Shown: positions 1 to 9,308, counted from the stretch's first letter. The stretch: DNA of 64,000 bases from Oceanobacter sp045430275 (GCA_045430275.1 JAILXU010000002.1:62001-126000), one strand, 5' to 3'. The notes: generated by a model not told the origin, from the sequence alone. Numbers and translations are program-made.

Positions 1-2
1 AT

Positions 3-890
3 GCACGCTACTTTACCCGCCAATGGGTTCAAGACGCGGTTTCCGAACTTTCTGTTAATGCCTCAAGTTGCACACCGGATGATGGTGTCTACTTTTGTGC
101 TTTGAATATCACAGAAACCAGCTATTTGTATTCCAGCCGCAATGCCGAGCCTAAAATTCCGAGGGTTTTCAAAAAACTGCAAAGCATCTCATTTACCACC
201 AGTGAATTTAATGCCGGTGACCATCGTTCACCGGCCAAATGGCAAGCCAAAGCCATCGCTGCAGCGGATGAAGATGTGTGGTTATATCGCTCCGTTGCTA
301 TTGAATCTGACCAGGGATATGTCTGGTCAGCAAGCGATGGTGACAGCCTCAATGACGATACCATTCAGCCAATACAAGTCCGGGACTATCAGCTGGTTGA
401 TGGCCTTACTGAGACCATTGCCAGCGGTGAAACCGCTGACAGCTATGTCGGCATTGCAGCCAGCCTTGAAATTGCACTGGATGCCTTTGACTATGAAGAT
501 GCATCCATTCAGCTGGTCACCGATCGTACCGGCCAGCAAGGTATAGATGGCCAACTGACGTTGAAGTACGGTGATCGTAGCATCGACATGGTATTAATCC
601 TTGAAGATAACCAGCTGGATACCAGCAAAACAGCTCTTACGATCAGCAACAACGATACCGAGATGAAACTGACCGCTGAATGTATTGATCTGGCTTCCGA
701 AAAACAGACCACAATGAGTGCTCTGTCCAAGTGTGACAATGACGATCTGAACTTCGGTGGCACCATCACGGTGGATGGCCTTGAAATTGGCAAACTGGAA
801 GACCGCAATGGTCTGCCGGTCTTTGTCTTTGGCGATGATACCGAGTATCAAATGATCGCAACTCCCGCTTTCCTGATTTCACGTCAGTAA
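3..890 (+). CDS. Secreted-type hypothetical protein, 5' end outside window
   Basis: The reading frame is open from the first bases of the window, so the true start lies upstream. The TTG at 102 is merely the first start-like codon inside. About 295 residues are visible. The protein is acidic, rich in Asp, Thr and Ser, and alternates polar and hydrophobic residues as in beta-rich extracellular proteins. Four Cys are spread along the chain. I recognise no catalytic motif and no family. A strong hairpin terminator follows within 4 bases of the stop, so this is the last gene of its transcript. It could be a lipoprotein or the C-terminal part of a larger surface protein; the N-terminus is needed to decide. 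Confidence 0.6.
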   Translation, partial: ARYFTRQWVQDAVSELSVNASSCTPDDGVYFCALNITETSYLYSSRNAEPKIPRVFKKLQSISFTTSEFNAGDHRSPAKWQAKAIAAADEDVWLYRSVAIESDQGYVWSASDGDSLNDDTIQPIQVRDYQLVDGLTETIASGETADSYVGIAASLEIALDAFDYEDASIQLVTDRTGQQGIDGQLTLKYGDRSIDMVLILEDNQLDTSKTALTISNNDTEMKLTAECIDLASEKQTTMSALSKCDNDDLNFGGTITVDGLEIGKLEDRNGLPVFVFGDDTEYQMIATPAFLISRQ

Positions 891-893
891 GCG

Positions 894-927
894 AATGCCA
901 GTGTACCCGGTGCACTGGCATTTTTTT
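894..927. terminator. Bidirectional hairpin terminator
   Basis: A perfect 10-bp stem (AATGCCAGTG at 894-903 with CACTGGCATT at 913-922) is followed by a T run to 927. It lies between the stop of the plus-strand gene ending at 890 and the stop of the minus-strand gene at 926, so it can serve both convergent transcripts. Confidence 0.85.
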
Positions 928-1267
928 ATTGCGGGGGCGTATTCTGCTGCGCCTCCAGCAATACCAACAGGCGCTTCTCGTTTTTCATCATTTGCCAGGA
1001 CAGGAGCACAAACAGCAACAGGCAGATGATCAGCATCCAGAACAGAACCGGTAACAACATCGCTGCCGTCGACAGGGTTTCTGGTTCCAACAGGCCGCTT
1101 TGCAGTTGTGCGACCACATAGAAAGGGTTTGCCATGACCGGGTAAACCAGCGCGACCCCAATGCCCATTCCGCCAATCAGTAGCAGCAGCCCCACCGCCA
1201 CCAGCGGCCAACTGCGATTAAAACGACGACGTTGTGTGACAAAATCGGCATCAGTTTGTCGGGGCAT
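926..1267 (-). CDS. Small two-helix inner-membrane protein
   Basis: The 113-residue protein has two clear hydrophobic helices (about residues 20-44 and 68-91), a basic N-terminal stretch RRRFNR before the first helix and a short charged cytoplasmic tail. The family is not recognised. It begins 18 bases after the stop of the upstream CPA2 antiporter on the same strand, so the two are probably co-transcribed and this may be an accessory subunit or simply a hitchhiker. Its stop codon lies inside the shared hairpin terminator's T run. No catalytic residues are apparent. Function unknown. Confidence 0.65.
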   Translation of the reverse strand: MPRQTDADFVTQRRRFNRSWPLVAVGLLLLIGGMGIGVALVYPVMANPFYVVAQLQSGLLEPETLSTAAMLLPVLFWMLIICLLLFVLLSWQMMKNEKRLLVLLEAQQNTPPQ

Positions 1268-1285
1268 CCGCTTTCTCCACAGGTA

Positions 1286-2854
1286 TCAGGTGTCAGGCTG
1301 ACCGATCAGGTGACGGCTTTCGGCTGCAAAGCCCGCTCCCACTTCCGAGTAGTAGTTGAAGACCACATCTACACCCAGATCCAGCAACTCCTGACGTTCG
1401 TCTTCATAGCGGGCAACCGCCGCCACTTTGCCGCGATAGCCAGACAACCGCAGCATTTCGAGGGTACTTTTGATTTCGAAGTGCGAGGGCAACGCCATCA
1501 TCACCAACTCAACCTGCTCACCGCAAATGCTTTCCCAGAATTCAAGGTCATCGGCGTCCCCGGCAGCCACCCGAAAGCCATCATCTTTCAGTTTTTGAAT
1601 ACGTTCTCCATCGGATTCCACGCCCCAGACACGCTGGCCCAAATCGGAATCCAGCGCCTGATACGCCCCCTTGCCCACTCGCCCCATGCCGATGATCAGC
1701 ACTTCTGCACCCTCCGGACGGTCGAAGTGCGCGTGAGATCCGGCGCGTTCATACCGGTTGATACGATCTTTTTGCATGGCGTACAAATGGTGCGCCCGAC
1801 GATAGAGAAAGCTGCTGACCACAAACGACAGCGACATGGATACAGCAATGATCACCAGCCAGTCTTCGCTCAGCCAGCTATTTTCCACGCTCAGGCTGGC
1901 GACGATCAGGCCAAATTCACTGAAGTTAGTCAGTGCCAATGCGCTCAGGTACGCCGCTCGCCCTGACAGTTTGAACCCGACCAGCAACCCGAAAAACAGC
2001 AGGAACTTGGCCACCAGTAACAACGTCACCAGCACCACTGGCACAATCATGTCCATGGTTGGCAGGGCGGTAAAACCAATCGACAGGAAGAAGCCAATCA
2101 GGAAGATGTCTTTAAAACCAATCAGGGATTTATACAGCTCTACGGCCTTGGGGTGAGGAGCCAGCAACATGCCGATCAATAAGGCTCCCAGGTCACCTTT
2201 CATCTTGACCAGCTCGAACAGTTCCGCTCCGCCAAGCGCCATAAAAAACCCCATCAGCGACAGCAGCTCTCCGTGCCCGACACCGCTGAAAACACGATAG
2301 ATCAGTGGCCGAATCAGCCACAAACCAATCAGCCCGAAGGCCCAGACCGACGGTAGCTTGCCCGTCGAGACCACCAGAAAAATAACGGCAACGATGTCCT
2401 GAATCACCAGAATGCCCACGGCAATTTTGCCGTGACGCGCTTTCAGTTCAGACGCTTCCTCCAGCATTTTGATGACACAGACTGTCGAGGAAAAACTCAG
2501 TGCGAATGCCACCAGCAAGGTCGTTTGTAGCGACAGTTCCAGGTAATCGCTGATGCCCACCCAGCCAAACAGCAGCAAGGCGATCACCACCAGTACGCTC
2601 CAGATGCCAGTATGTGCCAGGCTGGTGGCCCAGACTTCCGGCTTCAGCAACGCTTCAACATTCAGCTTGAGACCAATGGTAAACAGCATCAGTGTAATAC
2701 CGATGGATGCCAGAGTATCCAGGGTTGCCTCCGGGCTAACCCCCAATGAGTGAAGGCCAAACCCTGCCAAAAGGTATCCCACCAAAGGCGGCATACCCAG
2801 TTGCTTCACCGTAAAGCCACACAGAAATGCGACCAGAATCCAGAGAAAATCCAT
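1286..2854 (-). CDS. CPA2-family cation:proton antiporter with RCK/TrkA-N domain (YbaL/KefB-like)
   Basis: A monovalent cation/proton antiporter of the CPA2 family, predicted in the inner membrane. Residues 1-355 form about a dozen hydrophobic helices, with the family's IQDIVAV segment (QD at 152-153) in the transport core. A soluble C-terminal Rossmann domain begins at about 383, with the glycine-rich GMGRVGKGA at 389-397 typical of RCK/TrkA-N nucleotide-gated regulation. The 522-residue length fits YbaL-like proteins lacking the second RCK-C domain. Such proteins move K+ or Na+ against H+ in pH and osmotic homeostasis. The exact ion cannot be read from sequence. A small membrane protein follows 18 bases downstream. 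Confidence 0.88.
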   Translation of the reverse strand: MDFLWILVAFLCGFTVKQLGMPPLVGYLLAGFGLHSLGVSPEATLDTLASIGITLMLFTIGLKLNVEALLKPEVWATSLAHTGIWSVLVVIALLLFGWVGISDYLELSLQTTLLVAFALSFSSTVCVIKMLEEASELKARHGKIAVGILVIQDIVAVIFLVVSTGKLPSVWAFGLIGLWLIRPLIYRVFSGVGHGELLSLMGFFMALGGAELFELVKMKGDLGALLIGMLLAPHPKAVELYKSLIGFKDIFLIGFFLSIGFTALPTMDMIVPVVLVTLLLVAKFLLFFGLLVGFKLSGRAAYLSALALTNFSEFGLIVASLSVENSWLSEDWLVIIAVSMSLSFVVSSFLYRRAHHLYAMQKDRINRYERAGSHAHFDRPEGAEVLIIGMGRVGKGAYQALDSDLGQRVWGVESDGERIQKLKDDGFRVAAGDADDLEFWESICGEQVELVMMALPSHFEIKSTLEMLRLSGYRGKVAAVARYEDERQELLDLGVDVVFNYYSEVGAGFAAESRHLIGQPDT

Positions 2855-3045
2855 GAACTAACGTACCTGCTTGTCAAAGCCCGAAGCCGTATTGCCCACA
2901 AACGTGGACGCATCGGCGTTCGAGAAACGCTGTATAAATAAATCGTGCTGATCACACCGATTCGTGGTGATCGACCCAGGGATGCTCCTCCCACCACACG
3001 ACGGCGTGCATGGTATAACAATCCGGCCAGACACGCCCAACCGGA

Positions 3046-5964
3046 TCAATATCGGTAACCCAATGCAAGACCGATGCTGTTCTCACCTCGTCGATCGTCC
3101 AGACCCTGAGCCAGAATCAGGCTCAACGGCAGTGTCCAGTTATAACCAAGAATGACTTCCGCCTGCAGCTCCACCCCAACGGACGCCAGCCACTTTGGCG
3201 TTGTCCCCGACTCCCAAGCCGCTCCGTTTTCAGCAAACAGAGTGCCAGAAAATGCTCCCAGCCCGATCGGGAGCAAGCGCCAGTTGCGCTCCCGGCTGCC
3301 CAACCAGTGGCTGACACTCACACGTTGGGTCGTATAGCGATGACCGTGCTGCACCAGACTGCTATAACCAGCCAGCGCGACATCGTGACGACCAAACAAC
3401 GCCGCATTGGCCGTCAGCCCGCCCAGCTCAAAACGATCAGCACGGTCTTGTGCCCAGCCAGCCTGAACGCTGGTTGCCAAACGGGTACGGCCCGGCAAAT
3501 CAAACACCCGCTGCCCTTGCCATTGGGTTTGATAACCGTCAAATTCACCGTGCAAATAGCGCTCGGTGACCCAATCCCAATGCGTACCCCGGCCAACACC
3601 GGGGACGTACAGAAAGGCATCCTGGTCTGTCCATTCCAGCGCCATGCCACCCAGTACCTTGCGGTCGAGCGTTCTACCTCGCCAGGGTTCATGCTCCGCC
3701 CGTGTATGGACTTCCCACAAACTGCTGAGACCCAGGTGCACACTCAGACGGTCGTCAAATCCACGCATCAGATAACGCCGTTCGAGCTGCACCACATCCC
3801 GACGCACTGTCTGTATTTCCGCATCATCGTCATTGCCATCGTTGTAGCCGTACTCGTGTTCATACCCCCGAGACCCCAATAGCCACCAGCGGTTGTCGTA
3901 TTGATATTGAACTGAAAACGGTTGGGTGCGCTGTGCTCGGTCATACCCGATTTTCAGCACGTACGCATGTCGTCCCAATGCATCCGAACCAGGAATCGCA
4001 ATTTCCCACCGTAACTGATGTTCGCTACTGTAAAGCGCCGGATACCACGCAGTGGGTTTCAGTGAAGACCAAGGTTGATAAGCCTTAGGGGCAGATAGCG
4101 ACGGCGTATCTTCGACCACCGGATCAAATTCAACCGGGCCTGACAGCTCCGCCAGAGGCTGTTCGGATATCGTAAGAGCCGCCGGAGTGTCCGCTTCCCT
4201 TACCACCAACTGATATCCATTGGCGGTATAGCGCTGATACACCAGACGTCCAGGCAACCAGCCCGGCCTAAACGCACCGGAAGACTCTTGCGTCCAGGCA
4301 CTTACGGTTTCCTCATCAAGATCATAACGGTATAAGTTGTAAACACCCTGATAGTCAGCACTGAACAGAATTTGGTGATCGTTCAACCAGACAGGTGCGT
4401 TCTCTATCGCACGGGTACGGGTCAGCATGCGCCACTGTTTTGTGGTCAGATCAAATCGGGCCAGATTCCAATGCTCTCCCGCTCGTTTGAAACTGGCCAC
4501 CAGGGTTTTACCATTGGGAGACACGTCCATTTCCCCCAGCACCTCACCGTATTCACCGCGCCAGATCGGTGTGATCTCGCCGGTCATGGAAAGCCTCAGC
4601 AATTCACTGTGTCCGGCCTGAATACGGCTGACCAGAAAACCGCTACCATCGGGCAGCCATTGCACCCGGCGCGCTCTCAAGCCATGGCTTAAACGCACTC
4701 TGGAGCCAGACGCATCCAGATAGTAAACATCCCCTTCGACGCGTAAATCCGCCCGCGCCAGTACACGGACGTAAGCCAGTTGTCCTTGTGACGAAACATC
4801 AAAATACCGCACACCTTGCACATCCAGCAGATGGGTTTTCTGTACCTGCCCGGACTGCCATTGATAACGCCAGATTGCCTGGGCATCCTCACCGTTGGAT
4901 TCCAGGCTGTATAACGCATCCTGATGGGTTTGTGTCACTTGCAGCGACCAGGGCGAACCCGGCAGTGGTGTTGAATCTGACGACACCCTTTGATGGGAAG
5001 CGTTAAAACGCTGTTTCATCTCACCCAGAAACACGGACCACAAATCGCTCAGGGTATGCCTGTAAATGCGTTTAAAAGTACCGTTCAGTGACAAATACGG
5101 CAGAGGGCGGAGGCTGTAGCGTTTCAGTACTGCCTGAAGTTTGTCTTCGCCGTAACGCTGCACCAGAAACTCGATAAAGAATGCGCCATACAAGTACGCC
5201 TTGTTTCTGGGCCAGTCACGATTCGGCACCACCACCTGCGTCAGCGGAGCTAACTGACCGGAAGCCACCTCTTCCCGCATCTGCATCTCATACAAGCTGC
5301 CCTGCAAGCGTCCATAGCCACGTTTCGGATTGGTTTCCAGATACACCGCCAGACCTTCCAGCAGGAAGGATGGCGTCATGGCATGAGGGAAGGTCAAGAT
5401 GTGACGCCCAAGCACCGAGCGTCCCTTGTCCGGCAAACCGCTGCTCATTTCCATGTGCAGGATATGGACGTATTCGTGACGAATCAGCAAATGCAGCCAG
5501 TCATCGTAGGTTTCCAGCCCTTCAACCGCATCCGGCGGACTGGCAAACAAACGGATTTGCGCATAAGGCACCGGAGTAGCCCAGCCATTGGAATAATCCA
5601 CATCATCTTCCAGCACCATCACCGTCGGTTTGTCCGGTGCCTGACCGAAGAATGGCAGCAGATCATCATGCACCTGTTCCGCCAGCCCCAGTGCGTGCTC
5701 GGCTTGCGCCTCAAGCCCTTCAGGATAATGCAGAATAAAATGAGCGCTGCTCCGGGTATGCCAGTCCTGACCATCACGCTCCCAGGCTACGGGTTCAACA
5801 CTGGGTAAAGGAATAAACAGGTTTAAAGGGCCAATAAACCCATGCACAGACAGCGGTGCCAACAACAAGCTCATCGCGAACAGGGCTGGCAGCCCGAGCC
5901 GATTCAATTTGCGCCGCCACAGTGTCATCAACCATGTGCCGGTAGTGGAAGTCTTCGTAAACAT
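3046..5964 (-). CDS. Outer-membrane-type protein: HExxH metallopeptidase-like domain, TolB-like propeller, C-terminal barrel
   Basis: The 972-residue exported protein has a signal sequence at 1-42. The N-terminal domain carries HEYVH at 163-167 and a downstream Glu in EGLAVYLE near 203, the zinc-ligand layout of gluzincin (peptidase MA-like) domains. Residues roughly 330-640 contain repeated W/Y-rich blades like TolB/WD40-type propellers. The last ~280 residues alternate hydrophobic and polar and end in an aromatic (GYRY), as outer-membrane barrels do. An AGGGA-type ribosome site lies six bases before the ATG. Homologous architectures in proteobacteria are mostly uncharacterised. Activity as a surface or periplasmic protease is inferred only. 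Confidence 0.75.
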   Translation of the reverse strand: MFTKTSTTGTWLMTLWRRKLNRLGLPALFAMSLLLAPLSVHGFIGPLNLFIPLPSVEPVAWERDGQDWHTRSSAHFILHYPEGLEAQAEHALGLAEQVHDDLLPFFGQAPDKPTVMVLEDDVDYSNGWATPVPYAQIRLFASPPDAVEGLETYDDWLHLLIRHEYVHILHMEMSSGLPDKGRSVLGRHILTFPHAMTPSFLLEGLAVYLETNPKRGYGRLQGSLYEMQMREEVASGQLAPLTQVVVPNRDWPRNKAYLYGAFFIEFLVQRYGEDKLQAVLKRYSLRPLPYLSLNGTFKRIYRHTLSDLWSVFLGEMKQRFNASHQRVSSDSTPLPGSPWSLQVTQTHQDALYSLESNGEDAQAIWRYQWQSGQVQKTHLLDVQGVRYFDVSSQGQLAYVRVLARADLRVEGDVYYLDASGSRVRLSHGLRARRVQWLPDGSGFLVSRIQAGHSELLRLSMTGEITPIWRGEYGEVLGEMDVSPNGKTLVASFKRAGEHWNLARFDLTTKQWRMLTRTRAIENAPVWLNDHQILFSADYQGVYNLYRYDLDEETVSAWTQESSGAFRPGWLPGRLVYQRYTANGYQLVVREADTPAALTISEQPLAELSGPVEFDPVVEDTPSLSAPKAYQPWSSLKPTAWYPALYSSEHQLRWEIAIPGSDALGRHAYVLKIGYDRAQRTQPFSVQYQYDNRWWLLGSRGYEHEYGYNDGNDDDAEIQTVRRDVVQLERRYLMRGFDDRLSVHLGLSSLWEVHTRAEHEPWRGRTLDRKVLGGMALEWTDQDAFLYVPGVGRGTHWDWVTERYLHGEFDGYQTQWQGQRVFDLPGRTRLATSVQAGWAQDRADRFELGGLTANAALFGRHDVALAGYSSLVQHGHRYTTQRVSVSHWLGSRERNWRLLPIGLGAFSGTLFAENGAAWESGTTPKWLASVGVELQAEVILGYNWTLPLSLILAQGLDDRRGENSIGLALGYRY

Positions 5965-6122
5965 TGGTCATCCCTGTCGAATGAGAAGTCATGGATGTCG
6001 GAATTGTACACAGGCTCGCTGGGACAAAGGCAAAAGGCGGTTGATTCCTGTCTGGATACTCGCTGCTGTTTCGCCGTAGTGATAGCATCCATGTCTTTCG
6101 ATCATCCAGATATCCAGCCTTT

Positions 6123-6917
6123 ATGCCTCTTGAGATTCTCTATCGCGATGAGCACATCGTCGCCATTAACAAACCCAGCGGCCTGCTGGTACACCGCAGC
6201 GAAATCGACCGTCATGAAACCCGCTTTGTGTTACAACTACTGCGGAATCAGATTGGCCAGCGAGTCTATCCGGTTCACCGCCTCGACAAGCCAACATCGG
6301 GCGTTCTGGTGTTTGCCCTGTCCTCGGAAACGGCCAGCCGTATGGTTGAGCAGTGGCGGGAGCGTTCGGTTGAAAAGCGGTATCTGGCGATTGTGCGGGG
6401 CTATATGCCCGAGTTCACGCACCTGGACTATGCCATGCGCCCCCCGGTCGACAAATATGCCCGCAATGAAGTCGAGAAGCCGCCCCAGGAAGCCATTACG
6501 GATTTTCGCTTGCTGAGCACGGTGGAAATTCCGGTCGAGATTGATAAATACCCGCAATCCCGCTACTCCCTGGTGGAAGCCATGCCCAAAACCGGGCGCA
6601 AACACCAGATTCGTCGACACCTGAAGCACCTGAGCCACCCGATCATTGGCGATGCACGGTATGGCAAGGGCCGACACAGCCGCTATTTCCGCGATCATAT
6701 GGATGCAGGTCGTTTGTTGCTGCACGCTTGGCAACTGTCGATTCAGCACCCATACACCGATGAACCGCTGACGTTTACAGCGCCATTGGACGATATTTTC
6801 AGCCGCCTGATTGAACGCTTTCAGTGGTGTGATGCGCTGCCTGACCCGCAATTGATGCCTAGATCCACAATAAGTGACACACAAGCCACCACAACGACGC
6901 CCCCTCAGCCGGAATAA
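6123..6917 (+). CDS. truC: tRNA pseudouridine(65) synthase TruC
   Basis: An RluA-family pseudouridine synthase that isomerises U65 in tRNA. The catalytic motif HRLDKPTSG is at 52-60, with Asp55 the expected nucleophile. The start (ILYRDEHIVAINKPSGLLVHRS) and the later GRKHQIRRHLKHLSHPIIGD block are characteristic of TruC rather than RluA/C/D, and there is no S4 domain. The length of 264 is normal. The last ~20 residues are Thr/Gln/Pro-rich and probably disordered. It stands alone, divergent from the large surface-protein gene, with about 160 bases between them. The long noncoding stretch with DnaA-box matches follows it. Confidence 0.9.
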   Translation: MPLEILYRDEHIVAINKPSGLLVHRSEIDRHETRFVLQLLRNQIGQRVYPVHRLDKPTSGVLVFALSSETASRMVEQWRERSVEKRYLAIVRGYMPEFTHLDYAMRPPVDKYARNEVEKPPQEAITDFRLLSTVEIPVEIDKYPQSRYSLVEAMPKTGRKHQIRRHLKHLSHPIIGDARYGKGRHSRYFRDHMDAGRLLLHAWQLSIQHPYTDEPLTFTAPLDDIFSRLIERFQWCDALPDPQLMPRSTISDTQATTTTPPQPE

Positions 6918-6969
6918 CGGAGCATTGGCCGTCAGGAGTCGCAAAACAAGGTCAGTTACCCACAAATAC

Positions 6970-6978
6970 TGTGGATAA
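6970..6978 (-). promoter_or_regulatory. DnaA box TTATCCACA
   Basis: Exact match to the strongest DnaA box, TTATCCACA, on the minus strand. A looser TTGGGATAA lies a few bases downstream. Confidence 0.55.
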
Positions 6979-7156
6979 ATCTTGGGATAACGACTTCAAA
7001 ACCCGCTGCAGAGGGCATGGTTACTGGCCTGATCTCAATTTGATCGTATTTGCATCAATATCATAAAAGCAGGGGCTTAACGGGTTAGCATTTATAGAAG
7101 ATGCACCCACATCCATATTGACATTGACTGAATAGTCATATTTTTGTCATCTGGAC

Positions 7157-7165
7157 TGTGAATAA
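7157..7165 (-). promoter_or_regulatory. DnaA box TTATTCACA
   Basis: Matches TTATNCACA on the minus strand, in the same orientation as the other three sites in this noncoding region. Confidence 0.5.
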
Positions 7166-7174
7166 CGCTCACCA

Positions 7175-7228
7175 GAGGCGCTCGAAAAAAGCGCCTCACT
7201 CAATCTGGAAAAGCAAAATTTCCAGATT
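7175..7228. other. Two adjacent hairpins within the DnaA-box region
   Basis: The first hairpin is GAGGCGC (7175-7181) with GCGCCTC (7191-7197). The second is AATCTGGAAA (7202-7211) with TTTCCAGATT (7219-7228), a perfect 10-bp stem with a 7-base loop. Neither is followed by a clear T tract on either strand. They could be protein-binding dyads or parts of an unannotated RNA. Confidence 0.4.
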
Positions 7229-7290
7229 CAACACAGGCTGCAGCTCAATGATGCGCCAAAGTTAACAGCACTACTTGCGTGCACAGAGGC

Positions 7291-7299
7291 TGTGCATAA
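7291..7299 (-). promoter_or_regulatory. DnaA box TTATGCACA
   Basis: Matches TTATNCACA on the minus strand; third of four same-orientation sites. Confidence 0.5.
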
Positions 7300-7602
7300 C
7301 CTCGTTCAGGCCCCAAAAATAACAGCCTAAAAACAGACCAAAAACTGATTTAAAATCGCTTGATGCACTCATGTTCTGGAAATATTTTCTTTTATTTTTC
7401 AATAAGATACATCGAAAGGTGACAACTTCCCCACTGATTTTTGAATTTTTTTCAGCAGTCTGAGCCACCAATACGTGTGCGTGTAAATCGACAGGCAAAA
7501 TTTCTCTTGTTCACTGAACTGGTGTTGAGAATATCTGACCGCAAGCTTTTCCCTAAAGTGGTCTTGTCAAGCACTCCGAGGGGAAATCTATTCCACATTT
7601 TC

Positions 7603-7611
7603 TGTGGATAA
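7603..7611 (-). promoter_or_regulatory. DnaA box TTATCCACA
   Basis: Second exact copy of TTATCCACA on the minus strand, 312 bases from the preceding site. Confidence 0.55.
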
Positions 7612-7854
7612 GTCTGTGAATTGAGACCTAAAAACGGCCGCTGTCCCTCATTACACGTTGAGCCATGTCAGATTGTCTACTTTTTAACCAGCGACTGTTT
7701 TTTGTAAAAAAATTTCCGGAAAATTCATGACAGAAGTAACAAAGTGAAGCAAGACGCTGAACGGGAAGCCAGAAAGCAACCCGTCCGCAAGAAGCACAAC
7801 AAGGATTCAGCACTTCCCGAAAAAATCGTTTTACACAACTCCGGGAGCAAGCAA

Positions 7855-8715
7855 TCAGAGAATACCCAAACGCTCAGCCAACGCATCGGCAGGCAAGTAA
7901 CCCGGGAACAAACGACCATCTTCCACCACAATGGCAGGCGTGCCTCGCACCCCAACCTGATGACCTAACTGGAACTGGGATTCGATGGGTGCTGCGCAAT
8001 CCTTGCCCCCGGTCATCATGCTGGTCATGGAAAGATTCAGCTTATCAAACTCTTCAGCCACGGCCTTGTCACCGCTGTTGCGCGCCTGATAACCCAACTG
8101 GCTTAACTGACGCTGGGTGTCCTTCATGGTCGTCATGGCCACTTTACGATCATCGCTGCACCAGACGTAGTTGATCTTCTGATAAGACGATGTCAGCTGA
8201 CCGGTCTGCTGGCTGCGAATGCCCGCGCGTGGATACGCCAGATAACGAACGGTAATACCCAGCTCGTTCATCTTTGGAATTTCCTGATGCAGCTTCTGAC
8301 AGTAGCCGCAGTCAATGTCGGTAAAAACGTTGATCAGCGCTTTTTGCTCACCCTTGGCCGGGAACAGTACCGTGTCCTTGTCCACGACAGCTGCCAGGCT
8401 GGCCGCACGGCGAGGGTTCTGGCGCTGCTCGGTCAGGTTAAAGGTCTGCTTGCCATTTAGCTGATAAACCTCGTCCTGATAAATCATAAAGCTGCCATCC
8501 GGGGTCATATGCAGCAGTGACCCGTCTTCCAGCATCACTTCCAGTAATTGCTCACTGGCCATGGCTTCCACCTGGGAAACAGCAACACGGTCACCAAAAG
8601 CCGCTTTCAGCTTCTCTTCAATGGATGGAAGCAGATCGGAAGTACCGGCTGCCAAAGACGCCTGACTGACGGCGCAGCCAACGATCAGGGCTGCTAATGT
8701 TTTACGGATAGCCAC
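7855..8715 (-). CDS. dsbC: Periplasmic thiol:disulfide isomerase DsbC
   Basis: Shuffles wrong disulfides in exported proteins, normally as a homodimer kept reduced by DsbD. I start at the GTG at 8715 because an AGGA ribosome site sits just upstream and translation then opens with a typical signal peptide ending at SLAAG. The longer frame adds 29 residues with no export logic. The mature N-terminal part is the dimerisation domain. The thioredoxin fold has the active site CGYC at 136-139 and the cis-Pro loop GTPA near the C-terminus. The length of 286 is slightly above E. coli DsbC. It is a single gene with no obvious operon partner. Confidence 0.9.
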   Translation of the reverse strand: MAIRKTLAALIVGCAVSQASLAAGTSDLLPSIEEKLKAAFGDRVAVSQVEAMASEQLLEVMLEDGSLLHMTPDGSFMIYQDEVYQLNGKQTFNLTEQRQNPRRAASLAAVVDKDTVLFPAKGEQKALINVFTDIDCGYCQKLHQEIPKMNELGITVRYLAYPRAGIRSQQTGQLTSSYQKINYVWCSDDRKVAMTTMKDTQRQLSQLGYQARNSGDKAVAEEFDKLNLSMTSMMTGGKDCAAPIESQFQLGHQVGVRGTPAIVVEDGRLFPGYLPADALAERLGIL

Positions 8716-8881
8716 GAGAATTCCTGTTAACAATGTGTTTGGTGCTATGAGTGCCGCCTGACACGGGAGTTCCGTCACCAGACCAGCACGATGTCTGAAC
8801 ACGAACCATATATCACCAACAGATGACAGAGAAGCGTACGCACGCGTTCAACCTCATCAAGCCGCTTTTTCAGGCATAAAA

Positions 8882-8912
8882 AAACCCGGCACTCCATAGG
8901 AGAACCGGGTTT
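8882..8912 (-). terminator. Terminator of the rpsP-rimM-trmD-rplS operon
   Basis: The stem AAACCCGG (8882-8889) / CCGGGTTT (8905-8912) is followed on the minus strand by a T run. It lies about 40 bases after the rplS stop. Confidence 0.85.
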
Positions 8913-8954
8913 CTGGTATCCAGATCAGGCCGATATGCATCGGCCCGATATCCG

Positions 8955-9308
8955 TTATACCTTTTCTTTAATACGTGCAGCCTTACCGCTACGCTCACGC
9001 AGGTAGTACAGTTTCGCCTGACGCACATCACCACGACGCTTGACGCTGATGCTGTCAACCAGTGGGCTGTGAGTCTGGAAAGTACGCTCAACGCCAACAC
9101 CGTGAGAGATCTTGCGCACGGTGAATGCCGAGTTCAGACCACGGTTACGCTTACCGATAACCACACCTTCAAACGCCTGCAGACGCTCACGGTTACCTTC
9201 TTTTACTTTTACCTGTACAACGACGGTGTCGCCTGGGGCAAAAGCAGGTACAGAGTCTTTCAGCTGGGCATTTTCAATCTGCTGAATGATTGGATTCTTG
9301 TTGCTCAT
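8955..9308 (-). CDS. rplS: 50S ribosomal protein L19
   Basis: L19 sits at the interface of the large and small subunits. The 117-residue sequence has the family blocks FAPGDTVVVQVKVKEG and RLQAFEGVVIGKRNRG, then the KRRGDVRQAKLYYLRER tail region. It is the last gene of the rpsP operon, 10 bases after trmD, followed by a strong terminator. Length and sequence are ordinary. Confidence 0.97.
   Translation of the reverse strand: MSNKNPIIQQIENAQLKDSVPAFAPGDTVVVQVKVKEGNRERLQAFEGVVIGKRNRGLNSAFTVRKISHGVGVERTFQTHSPLVDSISVKRRGDVRQAKLYYLRERSGKAARIKEKV

Larger units (their letters stand above)
6918..7854. other. 937-bp AT-rich noncoding region with DnaA-box cluster
   Basis: No reading frame here has codon use, length or a ribosome site that I would call a gene. 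The stretch holds four matches to the DnaA-box consensus, all in the same orientation (6970-6978, 7157-7165, 7291-7299, 7603-7611). It also has two hairpins: GAGGCGC/GCGCCTC at 7175-7197 and a perfect 10-bp stem AATCTGGAAA/TTTCCAGATT at 7202-7228. There is an AT-rich zone at about 7370-7460. A DnaA-binding (titration or reactivation) locus is the favoured reading. A regulatory RNA is the alternative. Confidence 0.55.

Noticed and set aside
7271..7498. 75-codon minus-strand frame in the DnaA-box region
   Set aside because: AT-rich random-looking peptide, no ribosome site, and no likely partner gene.
7744..7968. 74-codon plus-strand frame before and inside dsbC
   Set aside because: Overlaps the 3' end of dsbC, has no ribosome site and has low-complexity charged composition.
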